Shown: positions 33,262 through 45,489 of the stretch, one piece after another
How the letters are laid out: each line of letters starts with the position of its first letter
How positions within the stretch are numbered: the stretch's first letter is position 1
Origin: Saccopteryx bilineata
Lineage: Eukaryota > Chordata > Mammalia > Chiroptera > Emballonuridae
Length of the DNA: 64,000 nt
Assembly (NCBI RefSeq): GCF_036850765.1
Contig: NC_089490.1
Span: forward strand, 103,156,074 to 103,220,073
Direction: 5' to 3'
Program-made: the position numbers and the translations under genes
Notes under the pieces: model-generated
Databases searched by the model: none
Told to the model about the DNA's origin: nothing
Seen by the model: only the letters and a program-made list of their open reading frames with translations

Positions 33262-33597
33262 TTTTTTTTTTTTCAGAGACAGAGAGAGAGTCAGAGAGAG
33301 GGATAGACAGGGATAGACAGACAGGAATGGAGAGATGAGAAGCATTAATCATTAGTTTTTCGTTGCGCGTTGCAACACTTTAGTTGTTCATTGATTGCTT
33401 TCTCATATGTACCTTGACCGCGGGCCTTCAGCAGACCGAGTAACCCCTTGCTCAAGCCAGCGACCTTGGGCTCAAGCTGGTGAGCTTTTGCTCAAACCAG
33501 ATGAGCCTGCGCTCAAGCTGACGACCTCGGGGTCTCGAACCTGGGTCTTCCGCATCCCAGTCCACACTCTATCCACTGCGCCATCGCCTAGTCAGGC
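33262..33597 (-). mobile_element. SINE type B, minus
   Basis: Complete reversed copy from the T-tail to CGCCTAGTCAGGC. An L1 3' end in minus orientation follows immediately. Confidence 0.9.
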
Positions 33598-33840
33598 TTT
33601 TTTTTTTCTTTTTTATTGATTTTATTGGGGTGACACTGGTTAACAAAATTATAGAGGTTTCAGGTGCACAATTCCACAATACATAATCTGCATACTGTGT
33701 CGTGTGTACACCCCCTCATGTAAGTCTCCATTCCTCACTGTTTATCTCCCCCATGCCCTTATCGACCTCCATTCACCTCCCCCTTTCTGATAACTCTGTT
33801 TCTTTTTCTTGCTATTGGAAAGAAGTAAAATGACCTCTGC
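33598..33840 (-). mobile_element. L1 3' end, minus
   Basis: Starts with a T run, then ATTGATTTTATTGGGGTGAC and TTTCAGGTGCACAATTCC, the reverse complement of the L1 end at 26705 and 28200. Confidence 0.75.
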
Positions 33841-33858
33841 TGTTTTAGGTTGCATCTT

Positions 33859-34245
33859 TTTTTTTTTTTTCTGAAGCTGGAAATGGGGAGAGACAGTCAG
33901 ACAGACTCCTGCGTGCGCCCGACTGGGATCCACCCGGCACACCCACCAGGGGCAACGCTCTGCCCACCAGGGGGCGATACTCTGCCCCTCCGGGGAGTCG
34001 CTCCGTTGCGACCAGAGCCATTCTAGCGCCTGGGGGCAGAGGCCAAGGAGCCATCCCCAGTGCCCTGGCCATCTTTGCTCCAATGGAGCCTCACTGCGGG
34101 AGGGGAAGAGAGAGACAGAGAGGAAGGAGAGGGGGAGGGGTGGAGAAGCAGATGGACGCTTCTCCTGTGTGCCCTGGCCGGGAATCAAACCTGGGACTTC
34201 TGCACGCCAGGCCGACGCTCTACCACTGAGACAACCGGCCAGGGC
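33859..34245 (-). mobile_element. SINE type A, minus
   Basis: Complete reversed copy. The perfect TSD TTAGGTTGCATCTT is at 33845-33858 and 34246-34259. Confidence 0.93.
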
Positions 34246-34259
34246 TTAGGTTGCATCTT

Positions 34260-36300
34260 GACACAATAATGTCCAACAGCAGAAAGGGCCATTTCTTCTA
34301 ATACCTCCTTTGTAGTCACGAGGAAACTTTCCAGAACTCCAAAAACATCTCCCTTCATATTGACCAGAACTGGGTCTTATGCTCAGCCCTAAATCAATCA
34401 CTGGCAAGGGGAATAGGACAGTTGTGACTGGCTCAGGACAAACAGAATTTACTCCTGGAGGAGAGAAAGGGTCGTGATCCCTTGAGTCACAGGAGAGAGA
34501 AAGATGAATACCTGAATAAAACAGGTGCTTTGTTTGAAAGGAGAGAGTAGGTAACCAGCCTTTGCTACAGTGCACCCCCTTGACTGCCTAATACCTCTAA
34601 TTACACTTAAAAAGTGTTAATGTCTTTATTGAAATTATTCACATACTCCCGAAGGGGAGGTAACCCTAAGTCTCATTAAGTTACTATATCCAAATCCAGG
34701 AGTGTTGGGTGATGTAACTTTAATGTTTTCTATTATAAGGCCAATGGGTCAGGAGATGACTGCCATCAGAAATAATTCACTGGACTCAGAGTTCCGAGAG
34801 AAAGAGTATTAGGGTCAGTCATGTGGCAGATGAGAGGGGGACTGGGGGCAAGAGTCTTAATTGTGATTTCTGCAAGGAGAAATGGGTGAGGCAAGTAAGC
34901 AGGTTTAGGATTGGCTAGTTTGAATAACTTGGGTGGGCTCTGGGGCAAAGGAGCTTCTCCTAGATGTCTGGTACCTGCCCCAGGGCTGCTTAGGATGGGT
35001 GTATAGTAGGCTGGAGTATGAGAGCCCTGTAAGAGAGGTGGTCAGAAGTGTAGACTTTGGATTGGTTGGTTTGTATTTAAAAATTCAACCCCTTGATGGA
35101 AGACTCCTCCTGGATGGGCTTAGAGATGGCGAGGGAGGCAGTTGACTAAGGCAAGGTGACTCAGGTGTACTATTAGGTTGTCTGGAACCAGGTGTGTCTA
35201 ACATATGCATGCAGGGCAGATGTGAAAGCATCAAGTTTACAGAAGCTAGAAACATGGTTTAATACAAATGTTCAGTTGTCTCTTCTGATCTGTAAGTGTG
35301 TTTGCTCTGTATGGTCCAGCAATGGATGACAATATAAAGTCAGAATGGAAAAGGACAAGAGCAGAAAACAACTTCCAGTCACCTTCTCATAATACACATT
35401 TTATCCAACTGCACAGGAATGGTGAGATTTCCACCTGAGGGAGGAGTAAATTCCTTGATCAGTCAAGCGGGCTGGTCCTATTTCCGTTCTCTTCAGGGAG
35501 TACTCTTTGTTGTGTCCTTTGTGATCCCTGGTTCTACCTTCTGGGATAATCTCACAGTTTATTTTTTCACATGGTCATATCTGAAGCGGGCGTTCAAAAG
35601 ATGTATTTTCTTAGTATTGAGCAGCACTGTGTTAATACAAGTTCAGAAATCTGATATTGCCAATTTCATGTTTTAGTATTTGCTACTGACAACACCCCAC
35701 TTCCTGGTACTAAAGTTTGAAGTAGTTAACTTACTCACTTGTAGCTAACTGAAGTTAGCTTTGACTCAATGAAGTATTCACTAGAATTTATTGAAAGGTA
35801 TTAGATTGCTTATAGAATTTCCTTGAAGACTGAAGAGCATGGAGTCTTTGGGTCATGAAGACCCAAACCACATCAAAGATGTGGTCAAGTGAGGATATCA
35901 CTGTCACTGTTACCAATCACTAGATGCCTCAACTTATGCCATCTCACATGTCACTGAATATCTGAGATGTAACTAGCATAGCATCATTGCTGCCCCCAGA
36001 AGCTAACCTGCTACAACTGCCATTGCATTCAGAGACAGTTGTCCACCATTCCTGCTTCCATACATCATACATACCTATTTGAATTCTGGAAAGGGGACTT
36101 CAGATTGGCTGAGGCTTGGTCATGTGCCTATGTTGGCTGCAAAGAAAGCTAGAAAAGCAATTATATCTGGAACTTTCCATTCTTATACTGGGAGACTGTT
36201 TCTGCATCCTACCAAGATTCATGAGGTTAAGAATTCCCCAAACATAGGAAGGGGTTCACATGCTGGGCAGCCAAAAGAATGACAAAAGTTCATTCGATTT
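34260..36300. other. Intergenic stretch, probably old repeat relics
   Basis: Wording near 34900-35130 and 36080-36290 (for example GACTTCAGATTGGCTGAGGC and AATTCCCCAAACATAGGAAG) resembles old mammalian interspersed repeats, but I cannot assign a family. No credible coding frame. Confidence 0.4.
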
Positions 36301-36836
36301 TTAAACTACAATAACAAAGATCAGAGCATGTATAGTTTAACTTTAAAGACCTTTGACCCACCTGGCTAATTTCCCAAAATTCTCTTTGTTCTTAGTACTT
36401 CTGTGGTCAGAAGAATTTAAATAGTCTCTAAACAACTTTTCTTTATCTCTCTGAGAAGGCAGTTTCAGCACAGAGCAATGAACCAACACTTAAAGCTTAC
36501 TGGAACACTAACATGTTCTCTCTCTCTCTCTCTGTCAGACTACACCATGGATGTTAGCAGCCCCATTTCCCACTTACAGATGGAGAAACTGATGCTGGGA
36601 GAATTTACGTATTTTTTCTAAAGTCACCCAGCTAATGAGTGTTCCGTTGTTGATTTGTACTCGGGTCCGTCTACCTCTTTCTACTGTGCCCTACTGCCTG
36701 TTGCTGTAAAGACCATCTTAGGTACAGGTTAATAGAGCACCTCCACCTGTGCCAATGCCAAATCTTCATAACATTATCATTTGGAAGAAAAACGTTTGCT
36801 AAGTATATTCAGTGCTATTAATAAAAGTCATATATA

Positions 36837-37224
36837 GGCCCTGGCCGGTTGGCTCAGCGGTAGAGCATCGGCCTGGCGTGCGGGGGACCCGGGTTCGATT
36901 CCCAGCCAGGGCACATAAGAGAAGCGCCCATTTGCTTCTCCACTCCCCTCCCCTCCTTCCTCTCTGTCTCTCTCTTCCCCTCCTGCAGCCAAGGCTCCAT
37001 TGGAGCAAAGATGGCCCGGGCGCTGGGGATGGCTCCTTGGCCTCTGCCCCAGGCACTAGAGTGGCTCTGGTCGCAGCCCAGCAATGCCCCAGAGGGGCAG
37101 AGCATCACCCCCTGGTGGGCAGAGCATCGCCCCTGGTGGGCGTGCCGGGTGGATCCTGGTTGGGCGCATGCGGGAGTCTGTCTGACTGTCTCTCCTCGTT
37201 TCCAGCTTCAGAAAGAAAAAAAAA
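36837..37224 (+). mobile_element. SINE type A, plus
   Basis: Complete copy. The perfect TSD AAAAGTCATATATA is at 36823-36836 and 37225-37238. Confidence 0.93.
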
Positions 37225-37267
37225 AAAAGTCATATATAAAATAACCACCTACTCCCTACCACTGTTT

Positions 37268-37671
37268 GTTGTTGTTGTTGTTGTTGTTTTTGTTTTGTTT
37301 TGTTTTTGAATTTTTCTGAAGTTAGAAGCAGGGACGCAGTCAGACAGACTCCCACATGTGCCTGACTGGGATCCATTCGGCATGCCCACCAGAGGGCAAT
37401 GCTCTGCCCATCTGGGGCGTTGCTCCGTTGCAGTTGGAGCCATTCTAGCACCTGAGGTGGAGGCCATGGAGCTGTCTTCAACACCTGGGCCAACTCTGCT
37501 CCAATGGAGACTTGGCTGCAGGAGGGGAAGAGAGAGAGAGAGAGAGGAAGGAAAGGAGGTAGGGTGAAGAAGCAGATGGGTGCTTCTCTTGTGTGCCCTG
37601 ACTGGGAATCAAACCTGGGACTTCCACACTCTGGGCTGATGCTCTACCACTGAGTCAACTGGCCAGGCCCT
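37268..37671 (-). mobile_element. SINE type A, minus
   Basis: Tail of GTT repeats, reversed body and head. The TSD CCTACCACTGTTT is at 37255-37267 and 37672-37684. Confidence 0.92.
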
Positions 37672-37684
37672 CCTACCACTGTTT

Positions 37685-37850
37685 TTTTTAATTACTATTG
37701 ATTTTAGAAAGAGAGAAAACCATCAATTGTTGTTCCATGTGTTTATGCACTCATTGGTTGATGCCTGTATGTGCTCGGACTGGGGATAGAACCTGCAAGC
37801 CTGGTGTATTGGGATGATGCTCTAACCAACTGAGCTATCTGGCCAGGACC
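37685..37850 (-). mobile_element. SINE type D, minus
   Basis: Directly follows the type A copy. Reversed head ends TATCTGGCCAGGACC. Confidence 0.82.
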
Positions 37851-38727
37851 TACTCCTCAATACTGTTGATGAGAGTATACATTATTACAACCTTTGAGCA
37901 CAATGTTTTAAATTAATTATTAATGTACTTTATTTTTATCAAGGTATTATTTTATCATGTACAAAATTTAAACTTCAAATAGTTCTTATAAGGGCTTATA
38001 ATAAAAAAAAAATAACAGTACCTTGTTCCAATTCTCTTCATCAAGTTTTGCAGAGGCAACCACTTCAAACTCATTTAACTGTTTCTTCTGTATCTATGAT
38101 ACACCTCTAAATAAATGCAGAGCTGCTATTTCTTGGTTTCTCAACTTTAGATAGTATCAACTGACATTCCCAACCCTTCTGTGCTGGGCCCCCACTTGTA
38201 GTCAATCAGGCTTTTTCTCATTTTGCTAAGGCACTTCTATAGAGCTTGTTAACAAAACTTCATGGTAGGGAAAATTTTTTAGCCCATGTGTGCGTAAAAA
38301 CCTCTTCATTTAAGTCCATATTGGACTTATTGTTTTATTAGGTAGAGAATTTTTAGTTTCTTCTGAATTTAGAAGGCATATCTTCATTGCCTTCTTCCAT
38401 TCACCATTTTTGAGACATCAGATGCCTTTTGGATAGTGGTGCGTTTTCTTTTCCCTTCTGAAAGCTTTTGAGTCTTCTTTTTATTCTAAGTGGTCTAAAT
38501 TTCTTTATTTGTGCCCCAGCATGGGTATTTTTTTTAATACATATTGTGCTGAGTATGTAGTGGGCCTTTCCATTGTAAAACTTTTGTTGTTGCTGTTGTC
38601 ATATCTTTTGAATTTCTTCCCCACTGCTTTTTCTGTCTTGCATTTTGGTGCTTCTATTAGACCTCATAATTGATCTTGTAAGTCTTATCATTTATCTTCT
38701 CTTTTTCATCTCTTCTTGGGATATTTC

Positions 38728-38814
38728 CTTCTCATATGTGCCTTGACCCAGAAAGCCGGAGGTTTTGAACCATTCTAGGTTGCGCTTTATCCACTGTGGC
38801 ACCACAGGACAGGC
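38728..38814 (-). mobile_element. SINE type C, minus, partial
   Basis: Only the tRNA-like head side remains (CATATGTGCCTTGACCCAG to CACCACAGGACAGGC); the GA-rich half is missing. Confidence 0.72.
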
Positions 38815-39059
38815 TGGCTTTTGGGCTTTTAAAGGTATAATCTATTTCCTTTTTATACTATCTCCTAAGATATAGCCCTAAATATATGTTATATTTAAAT
38901 TAAAACTTTTGAATTTAAAAAGTTTCTTATATGATTTTACAAAATAAAGCAAATAAGAAGAACTTTGTAAACATATGTTTTCAAACTATATATTTTTATT
39001 TTCCAGAGATAAGAGGAAATGTACCATGATGTGGGAATATGGTATTAAGCTACAGGGTT

Positions 39060-39416
39060 AATGTAAGGTATTTTTCCTCACCGAGGAAGAATGAAGGGCA
39101 TAGCCACAAAGTGTGGAATAACAAAAGCTTTATTCAGTAGAGTGCTTCCTGGAGGATGTTTTCTGGTCCCAGGGAACAGGGGCCAAAGAAGTCACATGGG
39201 GGAAATCCACGTGGGGGAAATTTAAAGGGTCGTTTAGGTTGGTCGAGTTAATATGATGTGGCAAAATTTCATTGGCTGACAGACGGTCACTCTTTTCCAA
39301 AGGACTCCTGGGAAGTTTCTTTTGGCGTGAATGGGTGTGGGTGGTTCCAGCCAAAGTTCCCAGGTCTGGTTCCTCACATGACCTTCCCCCATTGCCAACT
39401 GACCTCACAGTTAACA
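39060..39416 (-). mobile_element. LTR-like block, minus
   Basis: Read in reverse, it begins TGTTAACTGTGAGGTCAG and near its end has the poly-A signal AATAAAGC followed by TTTTGTTATTCC. The size fits a solo LTR. No TSD was fixed, so the identity is tentative. Frames on both strands are not genes. Confidence 0.45.
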
Positions 39417-39419
39417 TGC

Positions 39420-41130
39420 TATTTCATTTTGGAGAATAAATTTTACCAACAGATAGGGATAAAAAAATCTCTTTTTTTGGGCATTAAAACAAATGTCAAT
39501 ATATTAATGATAGAATGCAGTATTTCCATTAATTCTTATGCTAAGTCATAAAATGGTTTTCCACTTCTGGTGTATTGTTTCCATCTATGTAAACCAGGAG
39601 TCATTCTCTTTGAACTTTAGGAGGAAAGTCTAAGAAGCATTGATTGCATTTAATTTGCTTCTTCCTTTTTCCTTATTGCTCTGATGGCTAGGAAATGCAG
39701 AACATCATGTCCCAGACATTCAATAATAATAAATATCATTAATTTATATATTCATTTATTTAAACACTTTCAGTCACAATCTCTGATTTAATTATTCATA
39801 TTTTGTCTAAATTTATTTTGTTTTCTTATCTTTATCAAACATGCTTTTATGTATATTTATTGTCTGCTGCTTTATGGCCTTTAGGGAAGTACAGAGAAGC
39901 ATAAACTATCTATCTATCTATCTATCACATTGCTTATTTTATTCATTTTTTTATAATCTGTCTTTAAGTTTTTCTTCAAAGACAGTGACATGATTTCTTA
40001 AAGTATGTAAAATTTTTATTAAAATCACTGGGAAATCAACCTAATCTAGAACAAGAAGGTCAGATGATCAATATAAAATACATTAGTGTTCCTTTAGCTA
40101 TATATAAGGAATTATTATATTACTATACTTTAAACTCTGTATGGCAATTTAAAATACAAGGGAAAACATTAGTTCTATTCATTTGGTCACAGGAAATTAG
40201 TATTTCTTTTAGGATTCTCTATGCAAATCTTTTTCAGAAGCAAAAGCAACCCAATGCTTTTATGGATATTTTTAGAAGCATTTATATGTAGACCACATGA
40301 TATCAGGATGATGTAAAAACATTTTTATAGGGCAAGAATATCCTATCATATCCACTAAGTGGCAAAAGGAATATGTCATTCCATCTCATAAAAATATTTT
40401 TGCTATCTTATTACGTCCATACTAAAGAACTTATTCAGCTCATTTGACTTGTGGAGTACAGAGACTCATTGTTCTTGCAATAAATAGGAGAACTTATAAA
40501 ATTATTCCTTAGATTGCCATATGGCTTCTGATGAGGGAATTGTGGCTACCTGAGAAGTAATTTGTAGGGGAAAAGAAATGAAAAGTAAATTAAATAAGTG
40601 AAAAAACATTACAATGTAGCTTACGGTATAGGAATTATTATTCACATAACAAAATATAAAGGTATTATGCTTTTTAAAAAATGTGTGTATTGAGTTTCAT
40701 CTGTGCATATACACCAGAGTGAGTTTGAATCTTCCGTCTTGGAGAGTGACTTAAATTTTTTGTGACACAATTTATTTATCATTATAATGTAGATATTATT
40801 CTCTCTCAAGCCTGTCCCAAAGGCTAGATGACATACCAACCTCATAGAAAAAACATGTCACTTCAATGAAAAAGGACCCCATATAGAACTCAATCCCTCA
40901 TTTTCTCAATGAGAAGTTTAAAAATTAAGTTTTTAGTCACTTGAAAATATAAACTTCTAGGGTGTAGATTATCAAATGACTATGTTTTAGTATAGTAATT
41001 TTGTTACTCCCACATATTTTACATTATACATGTAAAATAACAAATAAATAATAATTTATGATTATATCCACAATATAAATACTGTATTGGTTTAAGAAAA
41101 TGCATATGGGTACCAAGTTGATGAGGGATG
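39420..41130. other. AT-rich intergenic stretch
   Basis: Contains a short TCTA repeat at 39907-39926 and otherwise nothing I recognise. Confidence 0.4.
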
Positions 41131-41141
41131 GATTTATAATG

Positions 41142-41167
41142 GTTGACATATAATTTTATATGTCAAC
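41142..41167. repeat. Perfect short palindrome
   Basis: GTTGACATATAA and TTATATGTCAAC, 12-bp arms separated by TT. It marks the left edge of an old repeat (41156-41640). Confidence 0.85.
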
Positions 41168-41640
41168 TTGACTCGGCCATGGGGTTCCCAGACATTTGGC
41201 CAACTATTTTTCTCGGTGTGTTTGTGAGGGTGTTTCTGATTGAGATTAACATTTGGATCAGTAGACTTGCTGAAGCAAATTTCCCTCCTTTTAATCTAGA
41301 TGGATCTCATCCAGTCAATTAAAGACTTGAATAGAACCAAAAGGCTCAGTAAGAAGGAACTTGTGCCTGACTGCTTGAGCTGGCCATTAATCTTTTCCAG
41401 CTTTCGGTCTTAGACTGAAAGACCAGCGTTTCTTGGATCTCCAACCTGCCAGCTTTTGGACTGGAACTTATACCATAGGCTCTTCTGGTTCTCAGGGCTT
41501 TGAACTTGGACTGGAACTACACATTGACACTCTTGGGTTTCCAGCTTAGGGACTGCCGGTCTTGGGACTCTTCAGCCTGCACAATTGCATGCAACTATGC
41601 AGTTTAAATAAATGGACAGTTAGGCAGAATATCCAGCCAA
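41156..41640 (+). mobile_element. Old interspersed repeat, family not named
   Basis: Wording ATGTCAACTTGACTCGGCC, then GATCTCATCCAGTCAATTAA and runs of CTTGGACTGGAACT, is typical of an ancient mammal-wide repeat. The last third holds diverged tandem units (GACTGGAACT near 41459 and 41509). Confidence 0.5.
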
Positions 41641-42115
41641 GGGGGAAATTCCTCTTCCTAAACTGACAAGCTAAGAAAACTTGAACATGGCAGATGAATT
41701 TGACATTGGCATATGGTGAGGTAAGCTTTTTATTTCTCTTCTACAATGTATCCTCCACATTAACTCTCATGGTCAGGTGCCTGAAACTCTTTGCCCACCT
41801 TGCACACTTCATTTTCTCCCCTCCCAGGGCTCTCTGCCTTTAGTAGACATCTGTTATCCCTGTGTCAGAGTTCTGTGTTAATTAGTTCCTCTGAACTGAC
41901 TATAAACCTGTGGGTATAATAGCTGATTACTTTTTATTCCTTTTCCTTCATTAACTTTTTAGATGTTCTTTGAAACCATCTAATCTGTATCTCATATCTA
42001 ATCACTATAATATCATCAATTTTGGGATAATTTTAGAAATAGAAACATTTGTTTCATGAGAATATTTCAAACAAAGCATGAACTAAGGACTTTGGCTCTT
42101 TCTTAGCTAATTCTT

Positions 42116-42315
42116 TATTTTTTTAAGTTTTTTTGTTTGTTTGTTTTTTAATTTTAGAAAGAGGAGAGAGAGAGAGAGAATGTAGGGAGCAGGAAGCATC
42201 AACTCTTATTGGTTGTTTCTCATTTGGGCCTTGACCAAGCAAGCCAGAGGCCTCGAACCTGCAACTTCAGCGTTCCAGGTGGAGGCCTTATCCACTGCAC
42301 TACCACAGATCAGGC
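42116..42315 (-). mobile_element. SINE type C, minus
   Basis: Reversed copy. TSD TCTTAGCTAATTCTT (42101-42115) and TCTTACCTAATTCTT (42316-42330). Confidence 0.9.
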
Positions 42316-42399
42316 TCTTACCTAATTCTTACCCTACAGGATTTTTCATAATCAATTGGTCAGGGACCTCTTTGATCTTTTTTCTTTCAAAATAGAAAT

Positions 42400-42657
42400 T
42401 GTACCATTAAAAATAAATTATACACACATAATCCATACTTTTTGTAAAAAGCTTATAAAGTATAAATAAAAGGCCACATTAACCTTTTTTTATTCTTTGA
42501 TTCACTCTCCAAACTTTCTATACACATATAACATGCATTTATTTTACAAAATGATGCCATGAATGTATACACTATTAGTAATTATGTCTTTCCACAGAGG
42601 AATGCAGCTTGAACACATTTTTCTGTGGACATATAGAGCTTCATATTAGTTTTTATT
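42400..42657 (-). mobile_element. L1 3' region relic, minus, first part
   Basis: Old L1M-like sequence reaching CATATTAGTTTTTATT at 42642-42657. It appears to resume at 43853 after a 1.2-kb insertion. Confidence 0.5.
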
Positions 42658-42700
42658 AATTTTAATTTATTTTTAAAATATTTTTTATTTATTGATTTTT

Positions 42701-42734
<34 letters not shown>

Positions 42735-42858
42735 AGGGGTAGGAGCAGGAAGCATCAACTCCCATATGTGCCTTGACTAGGCAAGCCCAAGGTTTCGAAC
42801 CGGTAACCTCAGTGTTCCAGGTCGACGCTTTATCCCACTGCGCCACCACAGGTTAGGC
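42658..42858 (-). mobile_element. SINE type C, minus
   Basis: GA-run and reversed head ending CACCACAGGTTAGGC. Flanked by CATATTAGTTTTTATT and CATAAGTAGTTTTTGT, an imperfect TSD. Confidence 0.85.
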
Positions 42859-42892
42859 CATAAGTAGTTTTTGTAAAAAAGTTGCAGCTATA

Positions 42893-43157
42893 TCTCCCCG
42901 CCCCTTTAGTGAGAAGCTGGGAAGCAGAGATGCAGACTCCCACATGTGCCCGACCAAGATCCACCCCGGCATGCCCAACAGGGGGCGTTGCTCCGTTGAA
43001 ACCGGACCCATTCTTAGCGCCCAGGGCAACTTTGCTCCCATGGAGCCTTGGCTGCGGGAGAGGGAGAGATAGAGGGGGAAGGGTGAAGCAAAAGGGCGCT
43101 TCTCTTGTGTGGCCTGGCTGGGAATCGAACCCTAGACTTCCACACGCCCGGCCGACG
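42893..43157 (-). mobile_element. SINE type A short variant, minus
   Basis: Reversed variant beginning AGTGAGAAGCTGGGAAGC. The head is incomplete, ending ACACGCCCGGCCGACG. Flanked by TTGCAGCTATA and GTGCAGCTACA, a probable TSD. Confidence 0.8.
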
Positions 43158-43525
43158 TGCAGCTACACCGATGCCACAAACTGCTCAAAGCCACAGCCTT
43201 TCTCTCCTTTTCCTACCGCTGTCGGTTAACTGAAGCTGCATGTCTTCCAGGGCAGGAAAAGGTAATGTGCCTCGCACTGCGTAGCACAGCCGATAGAATC
43301 CCCGAGTTCTCCCTGGGCACCTCAGCTTAGCCTAAGGACGAGGTGGTCACAACCCCCAGAAAACCCGCCCTGGCAGCTGCCCGCGCGGGGCCGCAGTGTC
43401 GCTCGCGGGTAAAAGGGCCGCCCACAGAGGGCAGTCGGCCCCAGTTATGCGCGAGTTCGTGCTCTTGCGCTGCAGCCTGACCCGGGGCGCCACACGCAGG
43501 CGCAACGGTGGCTCAAAAGTAGCGC
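43158..43525. other. CpG-rich non-repeat segment
   Basis: About 370 bp with dense CpGs (for example GCCCGCGCGGGGCCGCAGTG near 43379 and TATGCGCGAGTTCG near 43446) in an AT-rich, repeat-filled setting. It lies between SINEs inside an interrupted L1. A possible donor AAAAG/GTAATG occurs near 43261. No protein is recognised on either strand. It could be a CpG island with a promoter, or the 5' part of a retrocopy. Confidence 0.5.
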
Positions 43526-43535
43526 GTTATTATTA

Positions 43536-43852
43536 TTATTTTTTTTACAGAGACAGAGAGAGAGTCAGAAAGAGGGATAGATAGGGACAGACAGAAAGGA
43601 ACAGAGAGAGATGAGAAGCATCAATCATCAGTTTTTCATTGCAACACCTGATTGCTTTCTCATATGTGCCTTGACCGTAGGGCTACAGCAGACTGAGTGA
43701 CCCCTTGCTTGAGCCAGCAACCCCAAACTGGTGAGCTTTTTGCTCAAGCCAGCTGAGCTCGCGCTCAAGCTGGCGATCTCGGGGTCTCGAACCTGGGTCC
43801 TCCCTGCATCCCAGTCTGACGCTCTATCCACTGCGCCACCTCCTGGTCAGAC
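43536..43852 (-). mobile_element. SINE type B, minus
   Basis: Complete reversed copy ending CCTCCTGGTCAGA. The right flank CATATTAGCTTTTTAA has no match on its left side but does match 42642, as if the whole 42658-43852 block were one unit or the region was rearranged. Confidence 0.88.
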
Positions 43853-44000
43853 CATATTAGCTTTTTAATAGCTGCATGATATTCCTTTGTAGATATGGCA
43901 TGATGTATTTAATAGATTACCCTGCTATCCTGCTCTATAATATTTTCCAGAAAAAAGTTTTTAGATTTCACATCCATTTTTACCTTTTTAAAATTTATTA
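43853..44000 (-). mobile_element. L1 3' region relic, minus, second part
   Basis: Resumes with TTTTTAATAGCTGCATGATATTCC-type L1 wording after the inserted block. Confidence 0.55.
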
Positions 44001-44009
44001 TTATTTTTT

Positions 44010-44930
44010 TAATTTTGAGAATATATTTATTAAAACTGGGGACAGTGAGACAAGGCTGGACCTAGAATAGAAGAAGCAATGGGAGGGAGCCTAGGCGGGG
44101 TTCTGCTTAGCTCTCTAAAAATGTTATAGGAAAGAAACGAGCTTAGGCAGGGCTGCTCTAGCTCACTGAGAAGTCAGAGAAAACCGGGCCTTGGAGACAG
44201 GGTCAGGGGGCTAGCCTGGATGAGCTGCCGCTGCCCATTGCTCCCCTGGTTGCAAGTTTTGTGAGGGACCTTAGAGTTTAGGAGATGCAGCCTGTGGGAG
44301 AAGAAAAAGAAAAGAGAGGGGAAAGGGTTAGAGTGCTCCTAGGAGAAAGATCAATTTTTGCCTTTTTCTTAGGCGTCAACCTTTTTAGGTACAAACTATA
44401 AGTTTTAGCAATAAAAATAGAAACCCAGGGCGCTACCGCCTGTGCCCTAACTCCTGTCAGGTCACATCCTCTGCGGGGTGCCACCCTTTTTCCACTGTGA
44501 AACATTATTTGAACAGATTCTCAAAATAGCACTCCCTCTTTTTAGCATGCCAGCGTCTCACTTGTGTTATCTGGCCCTTCCCAGTGGCCAGCAAGAATTC
44601 TCAACTCTTCGACCTCGGAGTCTCTCTGTCCCTGTGCCAGACCAGACTTAGCAATGAGGGCATGACGTCAGGTTGCTGCAGGCAGTTAGACCTTTGGTAC
44701 AGCAAGTGGGAATGCAGACTTGTGGAGCCGGCCAGCTCCCTGTCTCCACCCATAGCAAGAGATCCTGGTGGCAGGCACAGAAGTGTTCTGAGCAGGGGAT
44801 AAAAGGTCAGGGGTACAGGCGGATGGTGTGCTCTAAACGCAGTCTAACCCGCTTCCACTTTGGACTTGCTGTTACTTATAAATTAAAGAGGAGACTGAGG
44901 GAGGTTAAAGATTTTTCAATTCTCTAATTA
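44010..44930. other. Unassigned GC-richer block, possibly retroviral or a retrocopy
   Basis: Left edge on the reverse strand reads AGTTTTAATAAATATATTC then A/T-rich, like a polyadenylated 3' end. A purine run at 44297-44328 resembles a polypurine tract, and further right there are a TATA-like GGATAAAAGG (44799) and AATTAAAG (44881). These fit either an ERV end with an LTR (plus) or a retrocopy (minus). No frame is recognisable and no TSD was found. Confidence 0.35.
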
Positions 44931-44944
44931 TCACTAGAAGGAGC

Positions 44945-45200
44945 ATACTTTAGTAAAAGAGTGTGGGCTTTGGAATCAGACAGTCTTAAGTTCAAGACTG
45001 GATCTGCACTTACTATCCATGAGACCTGATACCTAAGGCAGTCAATAAACACTTGCTGAGTGAATGTGTTGACTTTATGTCTGTGATTTTCCGTTTCCCC
45101 AGAGGTAAAATGGGGGTGGCAGCAGCACCGTGTCACAGGGCTGTTGTGAGGACTTTTTGATGAATGCATAATTAGCATATGAAATGTGCTCCATGAAGTA
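44945..45200 (+). mobile_element. MIR relic
   Basis: Wording GTGGGCTTTGGAATCAGACAG, then TTCCCCAGAGGTAAAATGGG. Confidence 0.7.
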
Positions 45201-45489
45201 GAACTGCTACTTTATTACCCTCAGAAGAAAAATTAGAGCTCCTCTGACCAGAATCAGTTTTACAGTCCCCCTTGCCACATGCATTTGTTCAACAACTCGT
45301 TACTAAACAGGCACTGTGATAACTACTGGGGAAACGTTGAATAAAACGCTGTCCAGGGCTGCAATCTAAAAATATCTATGCATTCATTCACTGAACACGT
45401 ATTTATTTGCCACTTATATTAGCTAGATACTGAAACAACAGTCATCCAACACCAAAATGTTTCTTGTATCTACTTACTTTCATCTCCAC

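Noticed and set aside
39908..39926. CRISPR-like or other ordered repeat array
   Set aside because: It is a short TCTA microsatellite. No CRISPR or bacterial feature is expected or seen in this mammalian DNA.
43396..43584. A 62-residue frame in the CpG-rich segment as a gene
   Set aside because: The frame runs into the neighbouring SINE tail and resembles no protein I know.
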